Source: Prevotellaceae bacterium UBA4359
GTDB taxonomy: Bacteria > Bacteroidota > Bacteroidia > Bacteroidales > Bacteroidaceae
Reading direction: 5' to 3'
NCBI GenBank assembly: GCA_002393555.1
Contig: DGSP01000071.1
Coordinates: forward strand, 1-41,882
Length of the DNA: 41,882 bases
Shown piece by piece: positions 8,845 through 16,844 of this stretch. Every line of letters starts with the position of its first letter. Position 1 is the first letter of the stretch. The notes beneath the pieces are model-generated. The model ran no database searches and was not told the origin of the DNA. It saw only the letters and a program-made list of their open reading frames with translations. The position numbers were made by a program, and so were the translations under genes.

Positions 8845-10659
8845 TTACTCTTCGCGATTGGCGCGCTTGCGTTCCAGGTGGTCGAGGATAATCTTTCGGA
8901 TTCGCATGCTCTTAGGGGTCACTTCCACGTATTCATCGGCCTTGATGTACTCCAGTGCCTCCTCCAGCGAGAGTTGAACTGGCGGAATGATGTGCGCCTT
9001 CTCGTCGGTGCCGCTCGCGCGTACATTAGTTAATTGCTTGGCCTTGGTCACATTGATGACGAGGTCAATCTCGTGCACGTGTTCGCCCACCACTTGGCCT
9101 GCATACACCGTGTCTTGGGGCGAGATGAAGAACTTGCCTCGGTCTTGCAGGTGGTCGATGGCATAAGCGTATGCTGTTCCCGATTCCATGGCGATGAGCG
9201 AGCCGTTGGTGCGGCGTGTCAGTTCGCCCTTGAAAGGCTGGTAACACTTGAAGCGGTGTGCCATGATGGCCTCTCCCTGACTGGCTGTGAGCACATTGGT
9301 GCGCAAGCCGATGATGCCGCGCGAGGGAATCTCGAACTCGATGTTCACGCGGTCGCCCTGTGCCTCCATGCTCACCATCTCACCTTTGCGGCGGGTCACG
9401 AGGTCTATCATTTTGCTCGCAAATTCTTCGGGCACGTTGATGGTCAGTTCCTCAATGGGTTCACACTTCACACCGTTCACCTCCTTCATGATGACTTGTG
9501 GCTGACCCACTTGCAGTTCGTAGCCCTCGCGGCGCATGGTCTCGATGAGTACGGAGAGGTGCAGCACACCACGGCCGCTCACTATCCATTGGTCGGTCGT
9601 CCCTTCCTTCATTTCCACGCGCAGGGCGAGGTTCTTCTCCAGTTCCTTGTAGAGTCGGTCGCCGATGTGGCGGCTGGTGCAGAACTTGCCTTCCTTGCCA
9701 AAGAAGGGCGAGTTGTTGATGGTGAAGAGCATCGACATGGTCGGCTCGTCGATGGAGATGGTGGGCAGTGCCTCGGGTGCTTCGAAGTCGCAGATGGTGT
9801 CGCCAATCTCGAAGTTTGACAGGCCGATGACGGCGCAGATGTCACCTGAACTGACCGCATCGGTGGCACGGTGTCCCATGCCCTCAAAGGTATGCAGTTC
9901 TTTGATTTTGGTTTTCTCGGTGCTGCCATTGCGATGCACGATGGTGATGTTCTGTCCTGTCCGCAGAGTGCCGCGATGCACACGTCCCACAGCGATGCGG
10001 CCTGTGTAGGTGGAGTAGTCGAGCGATGTGATGAGCATCTGGGGCGTTCCTTCCAACTGCTCGGGTGCAGGGATGGTGTCGAGAATCACGTCGAGCAGAT
10101 AGGTGATGTCGTTGGTCGGTGTGTTATAGTCTGGTCCCATCCAGCCCTGCTTGGCAGAGCCATACACCACGGGGAAGTCCAACTGGTCCTCGGTGGCGTT
10201 GAGAGAGAACATCAGGTCGAACACCATTTCATACACTTCCTCTGGTCGGCAGTTGGGTTTATCGACTTTGTTCACCACCACCACCGGCTTCAGCCCGATT
10301 TCCAGTGCCTTCTGCAGCACGAAACGTGTCTGCGGCATCGGGCCTTCGAAAGCATCGACCAAAAGGATGCAGCCATCCGCCATGTTCAGCACACGCTCCA
10401 CCTCGCCGCCGAAGTCCGAGTGTCCCGGCGTGTCGATGACGTTGATTTTTGTGCCTTTATAATTGATGGAAACGTTTTTTGAGAGAATGGTGATTCCGCG
10501 TTCCCGTTCCAGTTCATTGTTGTCCAAAATCAAGTCGCCAGTCTGCTGATTTTCACGAAAAAGGTTTCCAGCGAGCAACATCTTATCGACCAGTGTCGTC
10601 TTTCCGTGGTCAACGTGTGCGATAATCGCAATGTTTCTAATATCCTGCATATTTGTCAT
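8845..10659 (-). CDS. typA: Translational GTPase BipA/TypA
   Basis: An EF-G-like ribosome-associated GTPase involved in ribosome assembly and stress adaptation. The product is 604 residues from the Met at 10659 (or 601 from 10650), near the family's usual ~600-610. The G domain shows AHVDHGKTT (P-loop), RGITILSKN (switch I), DTPGHSDFGGEV (G3) and NKVDKPN (G4). EF-G-like domains and the BipA-specific C-terminal region follow (SGTAYAYAI...LQDRGKFF). The frame is open to 10827, but the -7 box at 10674-10681 rules out the upstream Met codons. Single-gene unit. Confidence 0.96.
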   Translation of the reverse strand: MTNMQDIRNIAIIAHVDHGKTTLVDKMLLAGNLFRENQQTGDLILDNNELERERGITILSKNVSINYKGTKINVIDTPGHSDFGGEVERVLNMADGCILLVDAFEGPMPQTRFVLQKALEIGLKPVVVVNKVDKPNCRPEEVYEMVFDLMFSLNATEDQLDFPVVYGSAKQGWMGPDYNTPTNDITYLLDVILDTIPAPEQLEGTPQMLITSLDYSTYTGRIAVGRVHRGTLRTGQNITIVHRNGSTEKTKIKELHTFEGMGHRATDAVSSGDICAVIGLSNFEIGDTICDFEAPEALPTISIDEPTMSMLFTINNSPFFGKEGKFCTSRHIGDRLYKELEKNLALRVEMKEGTTDQWIVSGRGVLHLSVLIETMRREGYELQVGQPQVIMKEVNGVKCEPIEELTINVPEEFASKMIDLVTRRKGEMVSMEAQGDRVNIEFEIPSRGIIGLRTNVLTASQGEAIMAHRFKCYQPFKGELTRRTNGSLIAMESGTAYAYAIDHLQDRGKFFISPQDTVYAGQVVGEHVHEIDLVINVTKAKQLTNVRASGTDEKAHIIPPVQLSLEEALEYIKADEYVEVTPKSMRIRKIILDHLERKRANREE

Positions 10660-10673
10660 TTCAAAATCAGGTG

Positions 10674-10681
10674 CAAAGGTA
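10674..10681 (-). promoter_or_regulatory. -7 box for typA
   Basis: TACCTTTG on the minus strand, 15-24 bases upstream of the two candidate ATGs. It decides the start codon of typA. Confidence 0.7.
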
Positions 10682-10875
10682 CGAAAAAGTTGGGAGTTAG
10701 GTGTGAGCATACAGAAGTTTTTTGCCATTTCCTTTCTGCAAATGGTCATTTCCCGTCCGAAACGCGTGTTCTGCTGACAGGGTTGGCATGGCTTGATGCT
10801 TGCGTGTGCAGAACCGTTTTTTAGCATTTTTTAAAAAAAATGTGTTAATCTTGTGTCCAGTTGCTCCTTTTTCCA

Positions 10876-10883
10876 TATATTTG
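10876..10883 (+). promoter_or_regulatory. -7 box for the DUF4421 gene
   Basis: TATATTTG on the plus strand, with a TTG at 10853-10855 about 20 bases upstream as a candidate -33 element and a ~60-base leader before the ATG at 10948. Confidence 0.6.
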
Positions 10884-10947
10884 CAAATGAATAGCGAATG
10901 AAAGTGTTTCGTTCGGTGAATGTAAAACCTATAAATAAACGTAAAAA

Positions 10948-11940
10948 ATGAGAAAAGCGGCTATTATCGTAATGTTGCTGATGGTGGGAGGCGTGGCCTT
11001 TGCCCAAAGCAAACGTGAAAAGGTGCGCGAACGTGTAGATAGCGTGTTGCGCGCGAGGTATGAGAAAGTGTCTTACGATACGCTCTACATGGAGCGTCCT
11101 GATGCCAAACTGACGCTGAAATTCAGAGGAAACCTGTCGGGCAACTCCTTCCGTGTGAAGCAAACGACGGATGAACAGATTCGTGCCAAACTGAGCACCG
11201 ACCTCCGTGCCACGGTCAGTGCGGCTGTCACCTACTATGGCATCACGGCTGGTCTGGCCATCAACCCTGCCCAGATTTTCGGCGGCAAGAACAAAAAAGA
11301 CTGGGAACTGAACCTGAATGCCTACTTCAACCGTTTCGGCCTCGAAGTGGGCTACCAGTATTCCAAGACGCTCTCGGGCGACATTACCTATGGGCATGAT
11401 GAATCGTGGCATCTTCCAAAAGACTACCTGCGCTTGTCCAATATCTATGTGACGGGTTACTATGCGTTCAACCATCGCCGATTCTCCTATCCAGCCGCCT
11501 TCACCCAGTCCTACATCCAGAAGAAGTCGGCAGGCTCATGGTTGGTAGGCTTCTCCTATCAGGGAGGTAGCATCAAGACGACAGGCAAGGCAACCGAAGA
11601 ATATGGCACAGAAGCGCGCATCTATGCGGGCAACTTCGCCATCGGTGGTGGTTATGGTTACAACCTCGTGGCAAAGAAGTGGCTCTTCCACCTCTCCGCT
11701 CAGCCTAACATCATCATCTTCAACAGCAACAACACTAAGGTGAATGGCGAGAAGTCATCGGAGTCTCTTCATTTCCCCGAAATGATTATCAACAGCCGTG
11801 CGGCCATTCTCTACAACATCAGCCCCAAATGCTTTGTCGGCTCCACCGTCTTGGTCAACACCTCGCTGCTGGGCGACAACGATGACTACACACGACAGGT
11901 GAAATGGCGCGCTCGTGCGTTTGTGGGTATAAGACTGTAA
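10948..11940 (+). CDS. DUF4421 outer-membrane beta-barrel protein
   Basis: A 330-residue exported protein. The signal peptide ends VAFAQS (~residue 21), then a short mature N-terminus carries DTLYMERPDAKLTLKFR, typical of Bacteroidetes DUF4421 proteins. Alternating aromatic/polar strands follow through to a C-terminal strand ending FVGIRL, consistent with an outer-membrane beta barrel. No ligand or partner is known. It is monocistronic, with its own promoter and a terminator shared with the convergent rpsO. Confidence 0.8.
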   Translation: MRKAAIIVMLLMVGGVAFAQSKREKVRERVDSVLRARYEKVSYDTLYMERPDAKLTLKFRGNLSGNSFRVKQTTDEQIRAKLSTDLRATVSAAVTYYGITAGLAINPAQIFGGKNKKDWELNLNAYFNRFGLEVGYQYSKTLSGDITYGHDESWHLPKDYLRLSNIYVTGYYAFNHRRFSYPAAFTQSYIQKKSAGSWLVGFSYQGGSIKTTGKATEEYGTEARIYAGNFAIGGGYGYNLVAKKWLFHLSAQPNIIIFNSNNTKVNGEKSSESLHFPEMIINSRAAILYNISPKCFVGSTVLVNTSLLGDNDDYTRQVKWRARAFVGIRL

Positions 11941-11987
11941 GACTTTTCTCACAGAGATTTTTATCTCACACAGATTTCTTCAAGTAT

Positions 11988-12021
11988 AAAGGAGGCTCTG
12001 CCACATGGTAGAGCCTCCTTT
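11988..12021. terminator. Bidirectional terminator between the DUF4421 gene and rpsO
   Basis: A near-perfect inverted repeat: AAAGGAGGCTCTGCCA (11988-12003) pairs with 12006-12021. It begins with A-rich and ends with T-rich sequence, so it can act as a Rho-independent terminator for both convergent genes. Confidence 0.85.
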
Positions 12022-12085
12022 TCGTTGTTGGTCTTTTCTGCGATTTCCGTGCTTTCTGTGTGAGACTTGTTGAAAGTCCGAAAGA

Positions 12086-12355
12086 TTACTTACGGAGACC
12101 CAACTTCTTGACGATGGTACGATAGCGCTCGATGTCCTTCTTCTTGAGATAAGAGAGGAAACGACGACGCTGACCAACGAGTTTCACGAGTGAACGGTTC
12201 GTCACAAAGTCCTTGTGGTTAGCCTTCACGTGCTCAGTCAGGTGCTGAATGCGGTAAGTGAGAAGTGCAATCTGGCTCTCGCAAGAGCCTGTGTCAGTGG
12301 CAGAAGCACCATACTCGGCAAAAATCTCTGCCTTCTTTGCTGAATCTAAATACAT
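12086..12355 (-). CDS. rpsO: 30S ribosomal protein S15
   Basis: An 89-residue primary rRNA-binding protein of the 30S platform. It shows the S15 core: TGSCESQIALLTYRI, LTEHVKANHKD, VGQRRRFLSYLKKKD and ERYRTIVKKLGLRK at the end. The length is exactly that expected. Expressed as a single gene from the box at 12442-12449. Confidence 0.97.
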   Translation of the reverse strand: MYLDSAKKAEIFAEYGASATDTGSCESQIALLTYRIQHLTEHVKANHKDFVTNRSLVKLVGQRRRFLSYLKKKDIERYRTIVKKLGLRK

Positions 12356-12441
12356 AATTTTTTAGTGTATATAATTAATAATGTGTTGTTCAACGCGCCA
12401 TCATCTTTTCAGCCAGATAAATGGCTCGTCGAAAACGGGTG

Positions 12442-12449
12442 CAAAGGTA
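12442..12449 (-). promoter_or_regulatory. -7 box for rpsO
   Basis: TACCTTTG-type box (TTACCTTTGCACC context) on the minus strand, giving a leader of about 80 bases. In other bacteria S15 represses its own mRNA through such a leader; no specific fold was traced here. Confidence 0.65.
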
Positions 12450-12455
12450 AGAAAT

Positions 12456-12487
12456 AATTAGGAATTAGGAATTAGGAATGAGGAATT
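12456..12487. repeat. Short tandem repeat of TTAGGAA units
   Basis: About four imperfect copies of a 7-base unit (TTAGGAA/TGAGGAA) lie just upstream of the rpsO promoter. The same unit family recurs at 39530-39600. Confidence 0.7.
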
Positions 12488-12560
12488 ATTTGTTGTTTTG
12501 GGGTGCTTTTTTGTGAAAACTCATGGACAACGCCCCGATTTGCTAATCCGAGAGAGCATT

Positions 12561-13316
12561 CTACTTCCGTGCGTTCCAGTTCATCACCCTCATGCTGTCG
12601 TTGAACTTACCCCACATGACAGGATGCTGTCGGCCCTTTGTGCGTTCAGCCACGTTGGTTGACACATAGGTGAAAAGTTCCTTGGCCGTCACGATGCGGT
12701 TGGCATCGGTGTCGGCAGCCCCCTTCATGCCTCTGAGCAGATACTGGGTGAAGAAGCCGTTGCTGGCCCATGGGTTCTCCTGCGATGTCTCGCCGGTGCG
12801 CGAGGAGAGGAAGAGCATCACCCCCTGCGTGTCGGTGAAAGAAGTCTCAGCCGACGCTTCACCACTCCTTCCGGGCGCTCGTAGCCCGCCCGCATAACAA
12901 GCGTCGATATAAAGTTGCTTGTTGTTGGCACGGCAAGTCTTGACCACTTGCTGCACCTCGGCGTAGGTCACCATCGTCTGCTCGTTTCGTGTGTCGTAGG
13001 CACAGAGACCGCCCTTGCCGCCGTGGCCACTGAAGAAAAACACCAGCACATCGCCCTCAGTAGCCTGACTGCACACCTGGTGCAGTTGCTCCAAGATGTT
13101 GTCGTGGGTGGCTTGTGCCCCCAGCAGGAGAGTGACGTGACTTGTGTGCGTCTTGTAGAGTTCAGCCACCGATGTCGCATCCATCTCCGTCTTTTTCAGG
13201 TCGCGTATGTGCTCATAGTGGCTGATGCCCACCGAAAGCACGTAGATGGTACGTGCCTCGGCCATTAAGGTGCAGAGCATCAGGTCCATGACCCATAGAA
13301 ATCTTTTTGTTGTCAT
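12561..13316 (-). CDS. Caspase-fold peptidase (C14-like)
   Basis: A 251-residue protein with an N-terminal signal/anchor (1-22) and a p20-type caspase domain. The YVLSVGIS strand leads in, the catalytic His98 lies in FFFSGHGG, and the catalytic Cys140 in YIDACYAGG. After the p20 core come LFLSSRTGE and the FFTQYLLRGMKG helix seen in bacterial caspase homologues. It is the last gene of a minus-strand run with an FHA protein and a LytTR regulator, 30 bp after the FHA gene. The signal peptide suggests the protease acts outside the cytoplasm. The substrate is unknown; an effector role in the island's signalling is an inference from context. Confidence 0.85.
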   Translation of the reverse strand: MTTKRFLWVMDLMLCTLMAEARTIYVLSVGISHYEHIRDLKKTEMDATSVAELYKTHTSHVTLLLGAQATHDNILEQLHQVCSQATEGDVLVFFFSGHGGKGGLCAYDTRNEQTMVTYAEVQQVVKTCRANNKQLYIDACYAGGLRAPGRSGEASAETSFTDTQGVMLFLSSRTGETSQENPWASNGFFTQYLLRGMKGAADTDANRIVTAKELFTYVSTNVAERTKGRQHPVMWGKFNDSMRVMNWNARK

Positions 13317-13346
13317 GCTGTCGTCAGTATTTTTTTTTGTGTGTTG

Positions 13347-13958
13347 TCATGGCAGTGGCACTCCGCAGTGGGGGCAGTAGCGGTTCTGCTTCAGGATGGA
13401 ATAAGGCGTGAAACCAATAAACTTGTGGCAATGCGGACAGGCATACTCGGCCTGCATCTTGGCATTCAGTTCGGCCATGCGCAGATTTTTCTTGGCCAGC
13501 ACCTTCTCGCCGGCAATCATAGAGACCACCATCACACCCACCAGCACCGCACCCGACACCACCCAGTTCTGACCCACCCACTGGGTGAGCAGCATCGTGA
13601 GCACAGGCGAGAGCATGCGGATGGAATTCACCCACAGCGTGTAGCGGTCCCACCGCCGCTTCTCCTTCTCGTAGCGGTTCCACACTTCGGTCAGGTCGAT
13701 GCTGGCCGCATCCTGCAGGAGTTGCCGCACCGAGGTCTTGTAGGTGCCCAGAAACAAGGGAGTCTCAGCCTTGATGGTCTTGCGTTTCACCCGAAAGCCA
13801 AACACCTGCACCCCCTTCTGGGAGTCTCTGTCTTCTATCTGGTAGGTGTTCTCGCCCGTGCGGCGCAAGGTGGCATGCTGCGGGTCCACCGAGGGGTCGG
13901 CAATGTGCATGGGCTGCTGTCCCAGCCGTCCGATGATGAGTTCTTCTCCTATTTCCAT
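13347..13958 (-). CDS. FHA membrane protein with C-terminal zinc ribbon
   Basis: A 203-residue protein. Residues ~1-75 resemble an FHA phosphopeptide-binding domain (IIGRLGQQ, then VDPQHATL, then QIEDRDSQKGV). A basic linker follows, then two membrane spans (~112-128 and ~132-150) and a zinc ribbon with CPHC at 174-177 and CPHC at 195-198. The usual FHA serine before the His is replaced (DPQH), so phosphothreonine affinity may be altered. The gene overlaps lytTR by 10 bases and precedes the caspase gene. It mirrors the plus-strand FHA gene at 18470, which has the zinc ribbon first. Likely a membrane adaptor for the island's kinases. Confidence 0.75.
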   Translation of the reverse strand: MEIGEELIIGRLGQQPMHIADPSVDPQHATLRRTGENTYQIEDRDSQKGVQVFGFRVKRKTIKAETPLFLGTYKTSVRQLLQDAASIDLTEVWNRYEKEKRRWDRYTLWVNSIRMLSPVLTMLLTQWVGQNWVVSGAVLVGVMVVSMIAGEKVLAKKNLRMAELNAKMQAEYACPHCHKFIGFTPYSILKQNRYCPHCGVPLP

Positions 13959-14317
13959 ATCTGTTGTTTTTCATAGAGTTCCTTCACCTGCCTCAGTGCC
14001 TCTTTCGACACGGGCAGGGCAAAGTTGCCCGGATGGTCGAAGTCGGAGAGGATGAGTTGCTGCTTGGCAAAGTTGAGTTGTACAATCATGTTGGCATTGA
14101 CAATAAACTTCTTGCCGATGCGGATGAAGGTGTCTTGCCCTTTCTCGCCCGTGCGGGCCAGCAGTTGCTCCGCCTGAACCAGGCTGACAGGCAGCATCAC
14201 CTTCTGCTTGTTGGGAAACACGCCGTAGCAGTAGTTGCCGAAAGCCTCGTAGAACATGGCTTTCGCCAGCGGCACACGCAACAACTCGTTGCGGCGGTTG
14301 AAAATCACTTCTTTCAT
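13949..14317 (-). CDS. Stand-alone LytTR DNA-binding regulator
   Basis: A 122-residue protein that is essentially one LytTR domain: an EAFGNYCYGVF strand-loop (~24-34), TFIRIGKKFIVNANMIVQL (~62-81, matching the FxRxhrSyiVNlxxI consensus) and a C-terminal LPVSKEALRQVKELY helix. There is no receiver domain, so its activity must be controlled otherwise, perhaps by the membrane/FHA partner whose gene overlaps it. LytTR proteins bind paired direct repeats about 21 bp apart upstream of promoters; such repeats occur at two divergent plus-strand promoters of this island (14785-14820 and 17327-17361). Confidence 0.88.
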   Translation of the reverse strand: MKEVIFNRRNELLRVPLAKAMFYEAFGNYCYGVFPNKQKVMLPVSLVQAEQLLARTGEKGQDTFIRIGKKFIVNANMIVQLNFAKQQLILSDFDHPGNFALPVSKEALRQVKELYEKQQIWK

Positions 14318-14336
14318 GGTGGATGGATGATGGTTG

Positions 14337-14420
14337 TTATTTGTACACCTTGGGCTCGCTCTTCGCCAGACGAACCAGATCCTGTTCTGCTTTGATGGAG
14401 AATATAATCCTATATGTCAT
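14337..14420 (-). pseudogene. Truncated Txe/YoeB-type toxin, N-terminal remnant
   Basis: A 27-codon frame starting MTYRIIFSIKAEQDLVRLAK and ending in TAA. It matches the first ~27 residues of the YoeB/RelE toxin family (~85-90 residues). The catalytic core and C-terminus are missing; 20 bases after the stop the lytTR gene begins. The ATG overlaps the 3' end of the antitoxin gene in another frame, the normal coupling of such modules. It is therefore a broken toxin-antitoxin pair in which the toxin was cut by deletion or rearrangement. Confidence 0.75.
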
Positions 14421-14676
14421 AGCCGACCCTTCTCAAAAAGTTAGACAAATCCTCTCCAGGAAGCATTGCATGCCCTTCCCCTCTCGCAATTTGACGTTCC
14501 GCTTCATCTATCTTTGCAAAGAACTCCTCCTTGGTCATCAGCGTGGGGTCATTCTTCTCCTTCACCAACTTGGCCACATACTTGGTGAGCCGTTTCATCA
14601 GCGGCTCACTGTCGGCAATGGTTCCGATTCCCTGCCAAAGTTGGGTGTTCATGGCGTTCAACTGTGCTGCTGTCAT
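14410..14676 (-). CDS. Antitoxin-like protein of a broken TA module
   Basis: An 88-residue, charged, mostly helical protein. I do not recognise a named family with certainty. It resembles small antitoxins in being acidic/amphipathic with a short C-terminal tail (FLRRVGYDI), and its stop codon overlaps the start of a YoeB-like toxin fragment. The frame opens at 14721, but the -7 box at 14710-14717 makes the Met at 14676 the better start. It is first in the transcript leading into lytTR, so it may now mainly supply the promoter for that operon. Confidence 0.7.
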   Translation of the reverse strand: MTAAQLNAMNTQLWQGIGTIADSEPLMKRLTKYVAKLVKEKNDPTLMTKEEFFAKIDEAERQIARGEGHAMLPGEDLSNFLRRVGYDI

Positions 14677-14709
14677 AGTTCTTGAAGTTTTTTCTGATGC
14701 TTTCAGTTG

Positions 14710-14717
14710 CAAAGATA
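14710..14717 (-). promoter_or_regulatory. -7 box for the antitoxin-lytTR-FHA-caspase unit
   Basis: TATCTTTG on the minus strand. No other promoter-like box was noticed between it and the caspase gene, so it probably drives the whole minus-strand arm of the island. Confidence 0.6.
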
Positions 14718-14784
14718 GCAAATCGGGATGAACCCACCAAGAAAGGGGAAAGAAAAAGTGGCTTCAAGTCTCCCTCACGTGAGG

Positions 14785-14820
14785 TTTCGTCACCTCAGAT
14801 GCGGTTTTCATCCGATGAAA
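14785..14820 (+). promoter_or_regulatory. Predicted operator: 21-bp direct repeat plus dyad
   Basis: TTTCGTC (14785) and TTTCATC (14806) start 21 bases apart. The second opens the odd dyad TTTCATCCGATGAAA (14806-14820). The same arrangement recurs at 17327-17361 with the same 9-base gap to the -33 box. Two-turn direct repeats upstream of -33/-35 are typical of LytTR-family sites, and a LytTR gene lies divergently. Binding is an inference. Confidence 0.6.
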
Positions 14821-14829
14821 GGAGAAAAA

Positions 14830-14861
14830 TTTGGAGTTAAAAAGGGAAATGGCTACCTTTG
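14830..14861 (+). promoter_or_regulatory. -33/-7 promoter of the DUF3990-DUF3791 pair
   Basis: TTTG (14830-14833) and TACCTTTG (14854-14861) are separated by 20 bases. It sets the DUF3990 start to the ATG at 14903, preceded by AAAGG. Confidence 0.75.
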
Positions 14862-14902
14862 CAACAAAATCATATCGTTACGAAAAAAGAAAACTAAAGG
14901 TT

Positions 14903-15352
14903 ATGGAAGTATATCATGGAAGCAACATGAAGGTTGCAGTCCCCCAGATTTTGCAGGGTCGATACACGAAAGACTTTGGGGAGGGGTTTTATTGTACCAT
15001 CTTGCGGCGGCAAGCGGAGCGTTGGGCTGGAAGGTTCGACACTCCCATGCTGAATAGTTATGAATACACCTTGCGTGAAGGATTGCAGGTGCTTGAATTT
15101 GAGGAGATGACAGATGCGTGGCTCGACTTTGTGGTGGCATGTCGAAGTGGGCAGCCCCACGATTATGACATCGTGGTGGGTGCTATGGCCGATGACCAGA
15201 TATACAACTATGTGGCAGACTTCATCCGTGGTGCCATCACTCGTGAGCAGTTCTGGGTGCTTGCCCAGTTCAAGTATCCCACCCATCAGATGGCTTTCTG
15301 TACCGAGGCTGCATTAAAGTGTCTAACCTTCAAATATGCTAAAGACTTATGA
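14903..15352 (+). CDS. DUF3990 protein, possible ADP-ribosyltransferase-fold toxin
   Basis: A 149-residue protein beginning MEVYHGSN, with KDFGEGFYCT at ~24-33 followed by a QAERWA helix. These are hallmarks of DUF3990, a family placed near the ADP-ribosyltransferase fold: a YHGS-type strand, an F-G-x-G-F-Y strand and a late acidic residue, here perhaps in CTEAALKCL. The start is chosen because the promoter box at 14854-14861 excludes the earlier Met at 14831. It overlaps the next gene by ATGA, as in a coupled two-gene module. Enzymatic activity and NAD use are inferences; toxin-antitoxin behaviour is plausible from the pairing. Confidence 0.75.
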   Translation: MEVYHGSNMKVAVPQILQGRYTKDFGEGFYCTILRRQAERWAGRFDTPMLNSYEYTLREGLQVLEFEEMTDAWLDFVVACRSGQPHDYDIVVGAMADDQIYNYVADFIRGAITREQFWVLAQFKYPTHQMAFCTEAALKCLTFKYAKDL

Positions 15353-15807
15353 CAGGACGTGAAGACCCCAAAGAGAACGACCTCTTTTTCCTGTGCAGCC
15401 TGATAGACTACATCGGGCGCAAGACCAAGAACTATCGCAGCACGGTGGTGAACGCCTTGGGGCGAAAGGAACTACAGCATCTATATGATTATGCAGATGT
15501 CTATCATTGCGAGAACCTTGACAAGGTGGCTGACGAGTTGGTAGAAAAGCATCACATAGAGACGGGCTATTTCGACAATGTCGCCGCTGCCCGCTATGCA
15601 GTCCCCTCCTCATGGGACATTGGCAAGGTCTATCAGCGCCTCATTCTCGATGTGGCCCGTGCAACCAACAACGATGTGATTGACACATTGATGAGGGTGT
15701 ATGACTCTTGGATCACCCGTAAGATTGACAACTACAATTCATCCATGTATTACGAAAGCCCCAATTATCTGTTTGAGTCCTACAAGGCTGGGACTGTGTT
15801 GGTGTGA
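15349..15807 (+). CDS. DUF3791-like partner of the DUF3990 protein
   Basis: A 152-residue cytoplasmic protein without signal or membrane span. The N-terminal ~65 residues (NDLFFLCSLIDYIGRKTKNY, then a helix and YDYADVYHCENLDKV) resemble DUF3791, whose genes are often next to DUF3990 genes. The C-terminal half (~75-150) is helical and of unknown family. The 4-base overlap with the DUF3990 gene implies stoichiometric production, suggesting a cognate inhibitor or co-factor. The annotation is by pattern and neighbourhood. Confidence 0.6.
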   Translation: MTGREDPKENDLFFLCSLIDYIGRKTKNYRSTVVNALGRKELQHLYDYADVYHCENLDKVADELVEKHHIETGYFDNVAAARYAVPSSWDIGKVYQRLILDVARATNNDVIDTLMRVYDSWITRKIDNYNSSMYYESPNYLFESYKAGTVLV

Positions 15808-15875
15808 CATCATGAGGAATGCCCTATTCCAGACACTTGAAACTTACATGTCTTTGTACAAAAATCCAAATAACT

Positions 15876-16844
15876 GTGAAACAGAAACTGATTCTACTTC
15901 TCTTGTGCTGTCTCTGCTCTTTAGGTGCAGCAGCACAGGGTGTGGTGACGCGGCAAAAGCCAAAACCCGCCACCACACAACCATCAACGTCCAACAAACC
16001 GAAGCCAAGCACACAGCAACGACAGAAGCCAAGGCAAAACACCACCACACCACGCACACAGACAGGCGGCAGTGCGACCACTCATGTGCAAACTAGCACC
16101 TCGTCGGGCAGCAACCGCACCTTCACGGCAGGTGGCGTGTCGTTCACGATGGTCTATGTTCAGGGCGGCACATTCACCATGGGTGATGGTAGCGATGCTC
16201 ATAGCGTGACCTTGAGCAGTTACTACATGGGCGAGACGGAGGTGACTCAGGCGTTGTGGCAGGCTGTGATGGGCAGTTTGCCCTCGGACATTTCCTCTTC
16301 CTCTTATGACTTGAAAGGCTTCCAACGCCCCGTATGCTACGTAAGTTGGGAGGACTGCCAGACCTTCATCAGCAAGCTGAACAGCTTGACCGGCCAGCAG
16401 TTCCACTTGCCGACCGAGAAACAGTGGGAGTATGCCGCTCGCGGCGGCAGCAAGAGCCTTGGCTACACGTACAGCGGCAGCAACAATGTGGGTAGCGTGG
16501 CTTGGTATTACGAGAACAGCGGAAATGCTCGTCTTGATGAATCTTCGTGGGACATTGAAAAACTAAGATCCAACAATTGCCGCACTCATGATGTCAAGAC
16601 GAAGTCCCCCAACGAATTGGGTCTCTACGACATGTCTGGCAACGTGTGGGAATGGTGCTCGGACTGGTACGGCAATTACAGCAGCGGCTCCCGGACGAAC
16701 CCTACAGGCGCATCCAGTGGGTCTTACCGCGTGGACCGTGGGGGCGGCTGGGGCGACGGCGCGAGGGGCTGCCGTGTGGCGCGCCGTAGCTACAACGCCT
16801 CATCGCTCCGCAACAACAGCCTCGGGCTGCGCCTCGCCCTCTGA
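15876..16844 (+). CDS. Exported FGE-fold (SUMF1-like) protein with variable C-terminus VR1
   Basis: A 322-residue exported protein. The signal peptide (1-20, ending GAAAQG) is followed by a Pro/Thr/Gln/Lys-rich linker (~21-85) and a formylglycine-generating-enzyme/sulfatase-modifying-factor domain (C-type-lectin-like fold): MVYVQGGTFTMG, YYMGETEVTQ, WEDCQTFI, LPTEKQWEYAARGG, PNELGLYDMSGNVWEW, RGGGW. The first of the two active-site Cys of true FGE (in GSFLCH) is absent, so it is probably a binding rather than catalytic domain. Residues ~284-322 are the variable region. The GTG start at 15876 aligns with the ATG of the paralogue at 21483 (KQKLIL). Preceded by the DUF3990/3791 pair. Confidence 0.85.
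   Translation: MKQKLILLLLCCLCSLGAAAQGVVTRQKPKPATTQPSTSNKPKPSTQQRQKPRQNTTTPRTQTGGSATTHVQTSTSSGSNRTFTAGGVSFTMVYVQGGTFTMGDGSDAHSVTLSSYYMGETEVTQALWQAVMGSLPSDISSSSYDLKGFQRPVCYVSWEDCQTFISKLNSLTGQQFHLPTEKQWEYAARGGSKSLGYTYSGSNNVGSVAWYYENSGNARLDESSWDIEKLRSNNCRTHDVKTKSPNELGLYDMSGNVWEWCSDWYGNYSSGSRTNPTGASSGSYRVDRGGGWGDGARGCRVARRSYNASSLRNNSLGLRLAL
16725..16820 (+). other. DGR-type variable region VR1
   Basis: Aligned codon by codon with 22320-22415 and 24445-24540, 15 columns are NNC codons (one NNT exception in VR3). Their first two bases differ freely, while intervening codons (CGC GTG, CGT GG, TGG, GCG AGG, TGC CG, CTC GGG CTG CGC) are nearly invariant. VR1 has Tyr, Asp, Gly, Asp, Gly, Gly and Arg at the first seven of these columns. 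An AAC-rich template read with adenine mutagenesis gives this pattern. Confidence 0.85.

Noticed and set aside
10660..10827. Upstream extension of typA
   Set aside because: The extra ~56 residues are not part of the BipA family, and the -7 promoter box lies inside them.
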